A DNA stretch of 33,579 nucleotides from an uncultured Prevotella sp. (GCA_937889855.1 CALBYK010000314.1:1-33579); one strand, 5' to 3'; positions 1-8,891 are shown, counted from the stretch's first letter. The notes: generated by a model not told the origin, from the sequence alone. Numbers and translations are program-made.

Positions 1-51
1 CATTTCTTATGTGGGTGAGTTCGTGGCTCCAAGTTAATGCCATGAAAATGC

Positions 52-118
52 AAAAAGGCTGCAAGGCATGAATTTGCGTAACTTTTATTTGCAAATTTAA
101 GCCTTGCAGCCCCTTTTT
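52..118. terminator. Bidirectional hairpin terminator downstream of the outer-membrane receptor gene
   Basis: A perfect 11-bp inverted repeat (57-67 with 101-111) continues inward through a second 7-bp arm (71-77 with 91-97). It is flanked by A5 at 52-56 and T5 at 114-118, so a U-tract follows the stem on either strand. It lies about 100 bp beyond the stop of the minus-strand gene ending at 216, which fits an intrinsic terminator for it. The remaining bases of 1-215 show no recognisable gene. Confidence 0.75.
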
Positions 119-215
119 CGTGTAAAAATCAGCATGCAATATTACAAGAGCGGTGGTTTTTCATCATTTTACAAGCCATCACCCCCATTCTCATGCTCAT
201 TGATGGTGTATTCCG

Positions 216-2588
216 TCAATTCACACCCGTATTCTGGTCGCTGCTCTTGAGCGTTTGGTCGCGTTCGATTTTGACCTTCTTGCCCTTGTAGAGCGAGTAA
301 GACACGTTGATGCCGAACGAGCGGGCTGTTATGTAGTTGTCGCGCTGGCAGAAGCTACCGTCAGCGAGCGATGTTGTAACGCGCATCCGCGTGTACTTCT
401 CGAACGGCGAGTTAGCCACGACCGATGTGGTGAGCCGTCCTCCGAGGAAACTCTTGGTAAGCCGGAAGGCATACATGTTGAGCGTAGAACTCTTCTCCCA
501 TGGGTTGCTGAGGTTGCGGTACAGTCCGTAGTTGGCCTGTATGTTCCAGCTGTGCGGAAGGAACAGGCTGAGGTATGGCGATAAGTTGCCGTGCCATTCG
601 TTCTGGCTGAGAGCCTGATTCTGAGCCTTCAGCCAACGGTGGCCAATGCTGGAGTATAGCTGCAGACTCATCCATCTGACTGGGTTCCACGAAGCGTTGA
701 CATTGAGCATGACATCATCGGTCTTGCCCAGATTGCCGTATGTCGATATGATGGCAGTATTGTCGGCATATTTGTAAGAGAGGACTGCATTGCCGCAGTG
801 TGAGTATTCGGGAAACACAACGAAAGAGGCGTTCTTCAGTATCTTGACAAACTGCATTGACAGCGAATGGGTTGTCGAAGGCTTGAGCTGCGGATTGCCC
901 TCGCTGCCAGAGAAGTCGTTATACTTGCTGCGGAATGGGTTGAGCATGTCCACCGTCGGGCGGCTGATGCTCTCGCGGTAGGTCAGGATGAGCTGTGTGG
1001 TGTTGTTGGGTATGAAGTAGACGTAGGCATACGGAAGCACATTGGTGTTGTCGCGCTTGTAGTTAAGCGACGGCTCCAAGGGCAGCCGCATGCTGATGTG
1101 GCTCTGCTCCAAGGCAGCTCCGCCACCCCAGTAGAACTTGCCGCCACTTCCATAATAGTAGGCTGTGAACTTGCCAATGGTCATGTCATACCGCATGCGC
1201 TCGTCATTCATGTCGACATTGTCTCCAGAGCGTTCGGCATCGGTGCGTCCGAATCGCAGAATGCCCTTCGCGCTGAGGCTGAGGCTGTGCTTCTTGGCAA
1301 GCATTATTTTCAGCGACGATGTCAGCGAGTGCTCGCTCATACCGCCGTCGGTGCGCTGCACGTTCTTCGTGATGTTGCCATCCGCTCTGGTTATTGTCGA
1401 ATAGTAATGATTCTTGTCAGGATTGTATGTATAGCGGTAGCCAATCATCAGACGCTCGCGGTTGGGATTGGAACGGAAGTAGTTGCGCCATATCACGTTG
1501 CTCTCCACCGAGCCGCTGTTGGTACTGTTGTGCAGTTTGTATGTCTGGTCGTATGTGCCGTTGACGTATTCATTGGTTGTTCCGGTCTGGCTTACGGGAG
1601 TAAGCAGGCCGTGTACGTCGGCATACAGGCTGTTCACGCTGTCCACGTGCCATTTAAGCATGGCCCGTATGGTGTGCGTCATCCAGTTGCCGTCGCCCTT
1701 GCTGTCGGTAGAAACCTGTGTGGGAGCGTTGCCTTCGCCTTGTGCTGGCGTTGATTGCAGGCTGGTGGCAGGCTGGTGGCGTTGTCCGTTGAGGTTGTAA
1801 TTGTAGTCGAGCGAGATGTCAACGTTTTTTTTCTTGAAAAGCAGAGTCAGTTCATCGTCGGTTGTTGGCTGTGTTGTGGCGCCCAACGATGTGGATAGCG
1901 TGAAACCGTCGAGACTCTTCTGTCGGGTGCATATATTAAGAATGGTGGTGCCTGGTGCGACGCCATACTTGTCGGAGCCGTTGGTTATCACGTCCACATG
2001 GTCGATGTCTTTCGCCAAGACCGACGAGAGCACAGTCTTTGTTGCCTGTTGCGCAGCCTCATAGGGTCGGCCGTTAAGATAGATGAGGAAACTGCCGCCA
2101 CCGCGCACCTTCAGCGTACCATCGGCTGCCGACTCAACGAATGGCACCTTGTTGAGTGCAGTGAGCAGATTTTCGCCCTTGACACGTGAGTCGGCCTTCA
2201 TGTTGTACGACAGCCCCTCGTTCGTAAGTGTAGTGAGCCGCCGCTCCCCCTTCACCACAACCTCGCCAAGACTCACCGAAGACGGAAGCAGCGATATGTC
2301 AAGACGTGACTCGCCGCCGTTTGCCGCAAACTTCTTTGAGGCTTGAACGTAGCCTAATGCCGAAGCGTCTATTCTTGTCACGTTCTTCTCGTTGCCTATC
2401 GTGAAAAGACCCGTTGAGTCGGTTATACAAGCCTGTGTGGTGGAGTCGGCAAACGTTACGAGCACCGAGGCATAGCTAATGCCGCCATGCGTCTTTGCGT
2501 CAGTAACAGTGCCCGACTTATTCTGTGCTGCTGCCATAATGCAAAGGCACAGCACAATGCTAATGGAAAGTAATCTTAGATGTTTCAT
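216..2588 (-). CDS. TonB-dependent-receptor-like outer-membrane beta-barrel protein
   Basis: A 790-residue protein predicted to sit in the outer membrane. Residues 1-21 form a signal peptide ending in AAAQ. Residues about 24-105 resemble a carboxypeptidase-regulatory-like beta-sandwich (GTVTDAKTHGGISYASVLV). Residues about 108-225 look like a plug (LGEVVVKGERR, then KVRGGGSFLIYLNGRPYE). The rest is aromatic-rich alternating sequence typical of a 'beta-barrel family 3' domain. It lacks the long SusC-type signature and no SusD lies beside it. The protein does not end in the usual aromatic residue. It lies directly downstream of the peptide exporter but has its own promoter with the same operator boxes as the peptide operon, so a role in uptake, sensing or export of the modified peptide is inferred. 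The substrate is unknown. Confidence 0.8.
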   Translation of the reverse strand: MKHLRLLSISIVLCLCIMAAAQNKSGTVTDAKTHGGISYASVLVTFADSTTQACITDSTGLFTIGNEKNVTRIDASALGYVQASKKFAANGGESRLDISLLPSSVSLGEVVVKGERRLTTLTNEGLSYNMKADSRVKGENLLTALNKVPFVESAADGTLKVRGGGSFLIYLNGRPYEAAQQATKTVLSSVLAKDIDHVDVITNGSDKYGVAPGTTILNICTRQKSLDGFTLSTSLGATTQPTTDDELTLLFKKKNVDISLDYNYNLNGQRHQPATSLQSTPAQGEGNAPTQVSTDSKGDGNWMTHTIRAMLKWHVDSVNSLYADVHGLLTPVSQTGTTNEYVNGTYDQTYKLHNSTNSGSVESNVIWRNYFRSNPNRERLMIGYRYTYNPDKNHYYSTITRADGNITKNVQRTDGGMSEHSLTSSLKIMLAKKHSLSLSAKGILRFGRTDAERSGDNVDMNDERMRYDMTIGKFTAYYYGSGGKFYWGGGAALEQSHISMRLPLEPSLNYKRDNTNVLPYAYVYFIPNNTTQLILTYRESISRPTVDMLNPFRSKYNDFSGSEGNPQLKPSTTHSLSMQFVKILKNASFVVFPEYSHCGNAVLSYKYADNTAIISTYGNLGKTDDVMLNVNASWNPVRWMSLQLYSSIGHRWLKAQNQALSQNEWHGNLSPYLSLFLPHSWNIQANYGLYRNLSNPWEKSSTLNMYAFRLTKSFLGGRLTTSVVANSPFEKYTRMRVTTSLADGSFCQRDNYITARSFGINVSYSLYKGKKVKIERDQTLKSSDQNTGVN

Positions 2589-2634
2589 ATCACTGTGTTT
2601 TTTGTGAATATTTAAAAACTGCTTATTGTTCGTG

Positions 2635-2665
2635 CAAATTTATTAGAATATGTTGGTTTTACAAA
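2635..2665 (-). promoter_or_regulatory. Bacteroidetes-type promoter of the receptor gene
   Basis: On the minus strand a -33 TTTG (2665-2662), a 19-bp spacer and a -7 element TAAATTTG (2642-2635, matching TAnnTTTG) precede the ATG at 2588. The predicted leader is about 42 nt. Operator-like boxes lie 31 bp and 113 bp upstream of the -7 element. Confidence 0.7.
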
Positions 2666-2672
2666 GAAAACC

Positions 2673-2764
2673 ATGTCTATTTGTTGTTATATTAGCATGC
2701 TTCCATAATATATTGATGATATTTGATATACATACTGCAAGAACCAACGCATAAAGGTCTATTT
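2673..2764 (-). promoter_or_regulatory. Paired operator-like boxes upstream of the receptor promoter
   Basis: Two 10-bp sites read on the plus strand as ATGTCTATTT (2673-2682, one mismatch) and AGGTCTATTT (2755-2764). The proximal site begins exactly 31 bp upstream of the -7 element edge at 2642, as at the two other promoters of this locus. The distal site is 82 bp further upstream, next to the stop codon of the ABC exporter. A bound regulator would sit at about -43 to -52, a usual activator position. The binding protein is not known. Confidence 0.6.
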
Positions 2765-2767
2765 CTG

Positions 2768-4978
2768 TCAGTTGCCCAGTTCCAACTGGTTTCTCACCAA
2801 CTCATAATAGGCTCCTCGCTTTGCCGTCAGCGAGTCGTGTGTGCCAGTCTCCACCACCTGACCTTTGTCGATGACGACAATTTGGTCGGCGTTCTTGACC
2901 GTGCTGAGACGATGCGCCACTATGACCACTGTCTTGCCTTTATAGAATCTGTCGAGGTTCTCAACAATGTGTCTTTCATTGTTCGCGTCAAGTGAGTTGG
3001 TGGCCTCATCAAGGAATATGAAATCAGGATTCTTATATACGGCTCTCGCTATGAGTATGCGTTGTTTCTGTCCTTGGCTAAGGCCAATTCCGTCACGCCC
3101 GATTTTTGTGTCGAACTTCAGCGGCAACGACATCACATATTCCTTTATGCATGCAATCTCTGCCGCTGACAGCAACCTTTTCTTGTCTATATCCCCGTCA
3201 TCGACAGCTATATTTCTCGCTATGCTTTCCGAGAATATCGCTCCATCCTGCATCACCACTCCACATTGCCGTCGCCACCATTTCTTGTTGAGGCTATCGA
3301 TGTCGGTTCCGCCAATGCTGATTTTCCCGTCAAGTACATGATAATAACCAAGCATCAGTTTTACGAGAGTTGTCTTTCCACTGCCCGATGCACCGACAAT
3401 GGCAGTCACCTTGCCGTGTGGAATGTTTATGCTTACTTTGTCAATGATTTTCTTCTGTGAGTGAGGGTCGTATTTAAACATGACGTTGCTTATGTTTATG
3501 CCATTGTCCATATCGCGGACACCTTTGCCCGATTCGTTGTTAGCATCTTCTTCATCCATGTTATGTATCTCGTTTATTCGCTCCAAACTTATTTTCACAT
3601 CCTGCAATGAATATATAAAACTCATCAACTGTTCGACGGGTGAGCTCAACTGTCCGATGATATACTGTACGGCAAGCATCATGCCGAGTGTCATCTGTCC
3701 GTTGATTACGGCTGCTGCAGACGCCACAGTGATGATTATGTTCTTTGTCTCATTGATGAAGACGCAGCCCGCTTCCTGTGTTTGCTGTAGCTTAAGTGCT
3801 TTCATCTGAACATCGAGCATGTCTGTCTGTGTTTCTCTCCATTCCGTTCTGCGGCGGCGCTCGCAGTCTTGCAGTTTTATCTCCTGCATTGTGGTTAAGA
3901 ACTCGTAGGTTTTGTTGCTGTTGATGGACTGTTGCTCAAACATCTCATAGTCGAGCACCTTTCTACGCTTGAGAAAAAGCGACATCCATACTCCATATAT
4001 TATACTGCCAGCCATAAAAATGGCAAACACCTCAAGGTTGTACGACAACAACACGATGGAGAACACCACAAGGGAGAGAGCGGCAAACGTGATGCTGATT
4101 GTCTGCTGGGTAAGAAAGGCATTGACGCGGTTGTGGTCGTTCATGCGCTGCATGAGGTCGCCCATCAGCTTGGTCTCGAAGAATGACATTGGCAGCTTTA
4201 GCAGTTTTTTGAAAAAGTCGTTTACTAACGAGATGTTTACGTGCATGGTGATATGGAGCATCTGCCACCTGCGTATGAAGTCTACGGCAGTGCGACTCAC
4301 GGTGAGCGTCAGCTGTCCGAGCAACACGAGCCAAATAAAGCCGATGTCCTTATTGTGTATGCCTTTATCGACTATGCTTTGGGTGAGGAAAGGGAGTATA
4401 AGCTGGGCAACACTTCCAAACACCAAGCCTAACATTATTTGGAGAAACTGTTTGCGGTAGTTCTTGACGTACTTCAATAGAAACTGGAAAGAGTGCCCTC
4501 TCTTTATATCCAGGCTCTCCGCTGCTTTATGGGCGAAAAATGCGTCAGTAGGTTCCAGCAACATCACTATGCCTCTGGCCTCCTCATTATCAATGTCGGG
4601 AGCTGCACTTATCCAATGTCTTTTAAACTCCTCACGACTGTACGTCACGAGTCCCTTTCCCGGGTCGGCTATATAGAATATGTTTCCTCTTTTTATCCTG
4701 TATAGAACCACAAAGTGGTTTTGGTTCCAATGGAGTATGCATGGCATTGTCATGTCGGCAAGCGCATCCATTGTTGTTTTCCCAGCACTTGTTTGGAATC
4801 CTAATCCTTGGCACACGTCAGCCATTGCCTTCATCGACACACCCTGGCGATTGGACATGCAGAGCCTGTCAATTTCCGACATAGGCAATGGCTTACCATA
4901 GCTTTTGCAAATCATGGCTATGCATGCCACACCGCATTGCATGGCATCGTGCTGCTGGATGAATGGAAACAACTTCAT
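2768..4978 (-). CDS. Peptidase-containing ABC transporter (C39 bacteriocin-type exporter)
   Basis: A 736-residue inner-membrane exporter that would cut a double-glycine leader and export the peptide. An N-terminal C39 cysteine protease (1-140) has catalytic Cys15 in DAMQCG, His88 in NQNHFVV and Asp105 in IADPGKG. A transmembrane domain covers about 175-450. The nucleotide-binding domain has Walker A GASGSGKTT (529-537), signature LSQGQ (633-637), Walker B FIFLDEA (654-660) and the switch His in AHRLST (about 689). All key residues are present, so it should be active. It starts 20 bp after the radical SAM gene ends, and a precursor with a Gly-Gly leader lies two genes upstream. No HlyD-type adaptor or TolC-like channel is encoded in the window, so the route across the outer membrane is unclear. 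Confidence 0.93.
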   Translation of the reverse strand: MKLFPFIQQHDAMQCGVACIAMICKSYGKPLPMSEIDRLCMSNRQGVSMKAMADVCQGLGFQTSAGKTTMDALADMTMPCILHWNQNHFVVLYRIKRGNIFYIADPGKGLVTYSREEFKRHWISAAPDIDNEEARGIVMLLEPTDAFFAHKAAESLDIKRGHSFQFLLKYVKNYRKQFLQIMLGLVFGSVAQLILPFLTQSIVDKGIHNKDIGFIWLVLLGQLTLTVSRTAVDFIRRWQMLHITMHVNISLVNDFFKKLLKLPMSFFETKLMGDLMQRMNDHNRVNAFLTQQTISITFAALSLVVFSIVLLSYNLEVFAIFMAGSIIYGVWMSLFLKRRKVLDYEMFEQQSINSNKTYEFLTTMQEIKLQDCERRRRTEWRETQTDMLDVQMKALKLQQTQEAGCVFINETKNIIITVASAAAVINGQMTLGMMLAVQYIIGQLSSPVEQLMSFIYSLQDVKISLERINEIHNMDEEDANNESGKGVRDMDNGINISNVMFKYDPHSQKKIIDKVSINIPHGKVTAIVGASGSGKTTLVKLMLGYYHVLDGKISIGGTDIDSLNKKWWRRQCGVVMQDGAIFSESIARNIAVDDGDIDKKRLLSAAEIACIKEYVMSLPLKFDTKIGRDGIGLSQGQKQRILIARAVYKNPDFIFLDEATNSLDANNERHIVENLDRFYKGKTVVIVAHRLSTVKNADQIVVIDKGQVVETGTHDSLTAKRGAYYELVRNQLELGN

Positions 4979-4998
4979 AGTACTTGTGGTTTCGCGGT

Positions 4999-6258
4999 TT
5001 ATAGCCTGTTGTTGAGCATTTTCAACTTCTCTATCGAGTTTATGTAATTAAGGTGGCATGTCAGATGGTTTCGGTCAAGCCGTCTGCCATTAGTGCGGTA
5101 TCCAGTAGCAAGGCAACCGCCACCGCATAAATAGCGCACCTTGCATGAGGAGCAGACGCGAACATTGTCCACTGACGGCATACATTCGCTGTTGTCGCGG
5201 ACATATTTAAGGTCATTGATGTCGCTGTTCAATATGTTTCCCATAAGAAATTCCCTGTAGTGCAGACTCTGGCAAGGATAGACGTTGCCTGTCGGATCGA
5301 TGCTGCATGTGTTCTTGCCAGCTCCACATCTGAACCTTGCGCTGTTCAGTTTCTTTATTTCAGAGGAGTTTTCATTACATTCGGTCATAAGGTCTTGCTG
5401 TTCTATTGTAGGCATGTCAGAGATATCGCTTATATTTTCTGGTATGATAATGGTCTTGTCAAAAGAACACTCGTGTGAGTTGCAAAAGCGTGCGGTGGCT
5501 TTTATGTCCTCCATGTTGTGCTTTGTCTGGACAGAGGCTATGGTCAGTTTTAATTTTGGAAACCGGCTCTTAACCCACTCAAAGTTCGACACAAAACGCT
5601 CTGGCTGAAAACCTTTTCGTTGCCCCTCTCGCTCAAGGCTGTCGCAACTGAATGACATTGCGTTGAAATAGCCGAATAGATTCTCGAGTTTCTCCCTTTT
5701 GTAGTCGTGCATGCCGTTGGATATTCCTGCCAAATACACACCCGGTATACTCTGTCTGATATATTTCACTATCTCCAGACAATCCTTATGAAGCATAAAT
5801 TCTCCACCTGTCATTGTTATGAACTTTGCGTATGGTGCAATCTTGTCAATAATGGTTTTCCATCCGTCAAGGCCAATTTCTGTGAAATTATTGCGCCGTA
5901 TTTCCTTGTTGTAGCAATATGAGCATTTCAGGTTGCAGCGGTATGTAAGGTGAAAATAGTAATTTGACGGGACTGTTACATTATCCTTTTTTCTTGGCTC
6001 TTCTAATGGTTCGGTTGAGAGCAACCCGTTGTCGATGATGAAGTTTAATGCGTTTTTCACGACAGCCTTGTGTGAGTCAGCAATGCCTGACAATATGTAT
6101 TCTGTGTCTTTGTAAGTGTATAGAAGGTCAAGTATCTTCACCTCAACGGATGTCAAGCGGCATCCAATGTGGCGGATGGAGTTGTAGAATGTGTAGCCAC
6201 CACCATTAGATTCCAAAAGCAGGAAGGAAGGGTCGGTTTCGACAAGGAGTTTGTTCAT
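4999..6258 (-). CDS. Radical SAM/SPASM peptide maturase
   Basis: A 419-residue enzyme predicted to install a radical-dependent modification on the neighbouring precursor peptide. Residues 1-90 look like a small winged-helix peptide-recognition region (RRE/PqqD-like by position; not proven). The radical SAM core starts at YFHLTYRCNLKCSYC, with the cluster cysteines Cys108, Cys112 and Cys115, followed by the SAM-binding MTGGEF at 148-153. The C-terminal SPASM region carries Cys311, Cys318, Cys329, Cys369, Cys372, Cys378, Cys382 and Cys401, enough for auxiliary Fe-S clusters. The gene lies 103 bp downstream of the precursor and 20 bp upstream of the exporter. The type of crosslink or epimerisation cannot be read from sequence. 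It resembles the maturases of Bacteroidales Gly-Gly-leader systems. Confidence 0.9.
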   Translation of the reverse strand: MNKLLVETDPSFLLLESNGGGYTFYNSIRHIGCRLTSVEVKILDLLYTYKDTEYILSGIADSHKAVVKNALNFIIDNGLLSTEPLEEPRKKDNVTVPSNYYFHLTYRCNLKCSYCYNKEIRRNNFTEIGLDGWKTIIDKIAPYAKFITMTGGEFMLHKDCLEIVKYIRQSIPGVYLAGISNGMHDYKREKLENLFGYFNAMSFSCDSLEREGQRKGFQPERFVSNFEWVKSRFPKLKLTIASVQTKHNMEDIKATARFCNSHECSFDKTIIIPENISDISDMPTIEQQDLMTECNENSSEIKKLNSARFRCGAGKNTCSIDPTGNVYPCQSLHYREFLMGNILNSDINDLKYVRDNSECMPSVDNVRVCSSCKVRYLCGGGCLATGYRTNGRRLDRNHLTCHLNYINSIEKLKMLNNRL

Positions 6259-6361
6259 GGTTGAAATGCATTTTTAATGAGAATGTACCAAAAACATACA
6301 AATTTTGAGCTTTCAGCACGCATATTGACGTTTTGGCGCATCCTCATTTAGTTGTTATTGC

Positions 6362-6580
6362 CTAATCGTTATTTGAGCCATCCGATGTGGAGTTTGTTGT
6401 CCCAGTTGAGATGATGACACCATTTACAGTTCCATTCACCGTCCCATATGCGCCCTTTGTGCATGTCGTTGAGCAAGTATCCTTGCACGAAGTCGTATCG
6501 TTGCTTTGTGGGTCAACGCAGAAAAGTCCACCCATGACATTCTCGAGCTCAGAGTTCAACTCTTCGAATTTTGTGTTCAT
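6362..6580 (-). CDS. Double-glycine-leader precursor peptide with Cys-x3 repeats (candidate RiPP)
   Basis: A 72-residue peptide. Residues 1-18 form an acidic leader ending MGG (Met16-Gly17-Gly18), the expected cut site for the C39 exporter. The predicted core of 54 residues starts LFCVDP. It has Cys21 and then Cys32, Cys36 and Cys40 at exact four-residue spacing (SCKDTCSTTC). A TVNGTVNG tandem and a Ser/Thr/Gly/Asn-rich tail ending SNND follow. It has no transmembrane segment. The leader fits the Gly-Gly Bacteroidales natural-product precursors and the Cys-x3 periodicity recalls CXXX-repeat radical SAM substrates. The final product and its activity are unknown. The short length would make it easy to miss, but the maturase and exporter just downstream give strong support. 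Confidence 0.85.
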   Translation of the reverse strand: MNTKFEELNSELENVMGGLFCVDPQSNDTTSCKDTCSTTCTKGAYGTVNGTVNGVIISTGTTNSTSDGSNND

Positions 6581-6662
6581 AGATATTAAGTTTATATTGC
6601 CTTCTTTTTGCTTCGGGCATTGCTTCCTTTATGCCAGTGAGGTCTGTGGATAATATCGTCGA

Positions 6663-7049
6663 CTATATTATTTCAAACTTTCCAATGTAAGAATCTTCAC
6701 CTAATAATATTCTAACCATATATGTACCGCTATTTAGGCTTAGGTTTGAGGTGATAGCTGTGTCATCTTTCAAAAAATCCTCTGTCATACTAATGATTTC
6801 ATTTCTATCATTATATATGTATACAGTTACATTACCGCAATAGCAGATGGCACGTATTGCTAAGGTGCTATTGTTTATAAAAGCCTCTATATTTATATTT
6901 GCATGGACTGTTTTTGAACTTCCCTGATGTGTAGAACTTTCTTTCTTTATGTCTATGCTTGAGGTCGCATAATCTATGCCTGTTTGTGGATTTGCATTTA
7001 CAGTCATCGCACTGCACATAGCGACAACAATTAGTAAAATCTTTATCAT
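6663..7049 (-). CDS. Small secreted DUF3244-like protein
   Basis: A 128-residue protein with a signal peptide (residues 1-19, ending NANPQTG). It has a compact beta-rich body and ends with SGTYMVRILLGEDSYIGKFEII, a pattern typical of DUF3244-like or secretion-tail-like domains of Bacteroidetes. It is the first gene of the peptide operon, 82 bp upstream of the precursor, and follows a well-formed promoter with two operator-like boxes. Its role is unknown. Its position suggests a periplasmic partner in peptide handling, immunity or sensing, but nothing in the sequence decides among these. Confidence 0.75.
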   Translation of the reverse strand: MIKILLIVVAMCSAMTVNANPQTGIDYATSSIDIKKESSTHQGSSKTVHANINIEAFINNSTLAIRAICYCGNVTVYIYNDRNEIISMTEDFLKDDTAITSNLSLNSGTYMVRILLGEDSYIGKFEII

Positions 7050-7074
7050 ATATATTTTTGTTTGATTGCTGATG

Positions 7075-7106
7075 CAAAGTTAGTTCATTTGTATTTGGAG
7101 AACAAA
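7075..7106 (-). promoter_or_regulatory. Promoter of the peptide (DUF3244-precursor-maturase-exporter) operon
   Basis: On the minus strand TTTG (7106-7103), a 20-bp spacer and TAACTTTG (7082-7075) match the Bacteroidetes -33/-7 consensus exactly. The predicted start lies near 7070, about 20 nt before the ATG at 7049. No terminator is apparent between the genes from 7049 down to 2768. Confidence 0.8.
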
Positions 7107-7112
7107 CTTGTT

Positions 7113-7199
7113 AGGTCTATTTGTTATAATGGATGGTTTTATATAAGTCATTAATAATCAACTCTTATTTTGTCCTATTCGAATTGATAAGGTCTATTT
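7113..7199 (-). promoter_or_regulatory. Paired operator-like boxes upstream of the peptide operon
   Basis: Two identical 10-bp copies lie at 7113-7122 and 7190-7199, reading AAATAGACCT on the minus strand. The proximal copy begins 31 bp upstream of the -7 element and 7 bp above the -33 TTTG. The copies are 77 bp apart. The rest of the 7050-7256 intergenic region is A+T-rich with no open reading frame of note. Confidence 0.65.
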
Positions 7200-7256
7200 C
7201 TTGCTTAAATATGACCTTTTAGACATGTTTTATACCTATCAACGTGATGTTTTGTA

Positions 7257-8891
7257 CTAAAAATTATCTACAAATGTTCTAAGTGACGTTTTCTCATTTG
7301 TTATATTCACCTTTGTCTTAAACATAAAAAGTTTTTGCTTAATAGATTTTTCACTGATTCCATATATCCGTGACAATGTCTTTGTCGATAATCTTAAACG
7401 TATAAGCATCAAAAATCGTATATCGTTATCGTTTAGATTTTGATATTCTGATGATATTCGTGATACAAAATTATCATCAGCATTATCCAAAAACAATTGT
7501 AATTCTTCCCAGTCTTCGTTTGTAAACTCTATTCTAAATCTTTTTTCATCATCCATTATCGAGTTTAGCCTTTCTACAATATCGATTTTTCTTAATAAAA
7601 AGGTTCGCATAGAATTCAGTTGAATTTCTTTATGACGAATTTCTTCTTTGTGCATTTTTTCTTTTAGCTCCATATCTTTCTCATATAATTTGGATGATAG
7701 TTGTAACTTATGCTTTTCTATTGCAATTTTATTTTTAGCTTTATTCCTATAGTTTTTGTATGAAAATATAAAAACCAAAATTATCAATATACAGATAATA
7801 ATAATGAAAACAAAGCAAGCTCTGTAAAATGTATATTTTTTTTCTGATTCTATTTTCAAGATTTTCTCCTTCATCAATGTCTTAAAGTAACTGTTTTTGC
7901 CATCAATTGCTTCTTGATACATAACATTGACGTATTTATCAATAGAATCGGTATACGATATCGCTTTTTTATCTTGTTTGTTTTTAATTGCAATTCTCTG
8001 TCGAATATCAAATGCTGTATAACAAGAAAGTGCATCTGTAATATTCGTTGTGTCTAATAAATTTATGCACATATCGTATCTTCCTGTTTTTTCTAATGCC
8101 GATGCAAAAGCTATACATTTTGAGACATTCTTATTTTTAGAAAATTTAAATGAACAATAAGCATAATAGTAAGCCAACTCAAATTGTTTCATTTCTTCTG
8201 AAAATAAAGCCATATCTTGGTATACATCTGATATTATAACAGAATCTTTAGTGCTGAAAGCTAAAGTTAAAGCCTTCGCACCACAATGTAATGCTTCCTT
8301 TGAATCACCACATAACATTAAGCAATCACATTTGTCTAATAAATAGTATATTGTATTATGTATGCTCTTCCTACTATATTGTTGATATATTTCTAATACT
8401 TTGTTAGAATAATCCTTACCAATAAATGCATCTTTTCTCCTTATTATTTTGGATAATCTATCCAATGCCAAACATTGTGTTGCTGTATCATTAGACGATA
8501 CAGCATGCCTAACAGATAAATTCAAGCAATATTCAGCTCGTTCTAAACTGTCTGCCAGCATGTAATATTTTCCCATATAATACAAACATCTTCCATATAG
8601 ACTGTCTCCATTATAATTGCTATAATAATCGTATGCAATCCTTATAAGCGAATCGTTGTCTACATCAAGGCCGCTTTTGTCTTGCGAAATGGAGTAGGTG
8701 AGCGCATAAAACGGCTTTTCGTCATTCGGTAATGAATGGCGGTCAATCGCGTTGAGCATGTTTATCGCGCTGTCTGGATTGCTGTATGCCAGGCATAGGG
8801 CTTGGTTTATTGCCTGCTTTTGGCTGTGTCGGCATGACGATAGTGCAGCTATAAGCAAGAACAGAGGGATGAGAAATTTTGTAATACGCAT
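7257..8891 (-). CDS. Membrane-anchored TPR regulator with C-terminal helix-turn-helix
   Basis: A 544-residue protein. The N-terminus is a lipoprotein-type signal (lipobox LSSC, Cys20). Residues about 30-340 are helical TPR-like repeats predicted to be periplasmic. A very hydrophobic segment at 356-377 crosses the membrane. Residues about 380-440 form a charged coiled coil. The end (about 485-535, RLRLSTKTLSRIYGISEKSIKQKLFMFK) is a LuxR-like helix-turn-helix in the cytoplasm. This family is common in Bacteroidetes as one-component transmembrane regulators. Its gene has the same operator boxes as the peptide operon and the receptor, so autoregulation is likely. Codons up to about 80 have near-50% G+C while the rest falls to about 23-38% in hand-counted lines, which suggests a mosaic gene. 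The ligand is unknown. Confidence 0.8.
   Translation of the reverse strand: MRITKFLIPLFLLIAALSSCRHSQKQAINQALCLAYSNPDSAINMLNAIDRHSLPNDEKPFYALTYSISQDKSGLDVDNDSLIRIAYDYYSNYNGDSLYGRCLYYMGKYYMLADSLERAEYCLNLSVRHAVSSNDTATQCLALDRLSKIIRRKDAFIGKDYSNKVLEIYQQYSRKSIHNTIYYLLDKCDCLMLCGDSKEALHCGAKALTLAFSTKDSVIISDVYQDMALFSEEMKQFELAYYYAYCSFKFSKNKNVSKCIAFASALEKTGRYDMCINLLDTTNITDALSCYTAFDIRQRIAIKNKQDKKAISYTDSIDKYVNVMYQEAIDGKNSYFKTLMKEKILKIESEKKYTFYRACFVFIIIICILIILVFIFSYKNYRNKAKNKIAIEKHKLQLSSKLYEKDMELKEKMHKEEIRHKEIQLNSMRTFLLRKIDIVERLNSIMDDEKRFRIEFTNEDWEELQLFLDNADDNFVSRISSEYQNLNDNDIRFLMLIRLRLSTKTLSRIYGISEKSIKQKLFMFKTKVNITNEKTSLRTFVDNF

Noticed and set aside
867..1754. 295-codon open frame on the plus strand
   Set aside because: Antisense shadow of the outer-membrane receptor gene; low-complexity Val/Ala-rich product with no domain.
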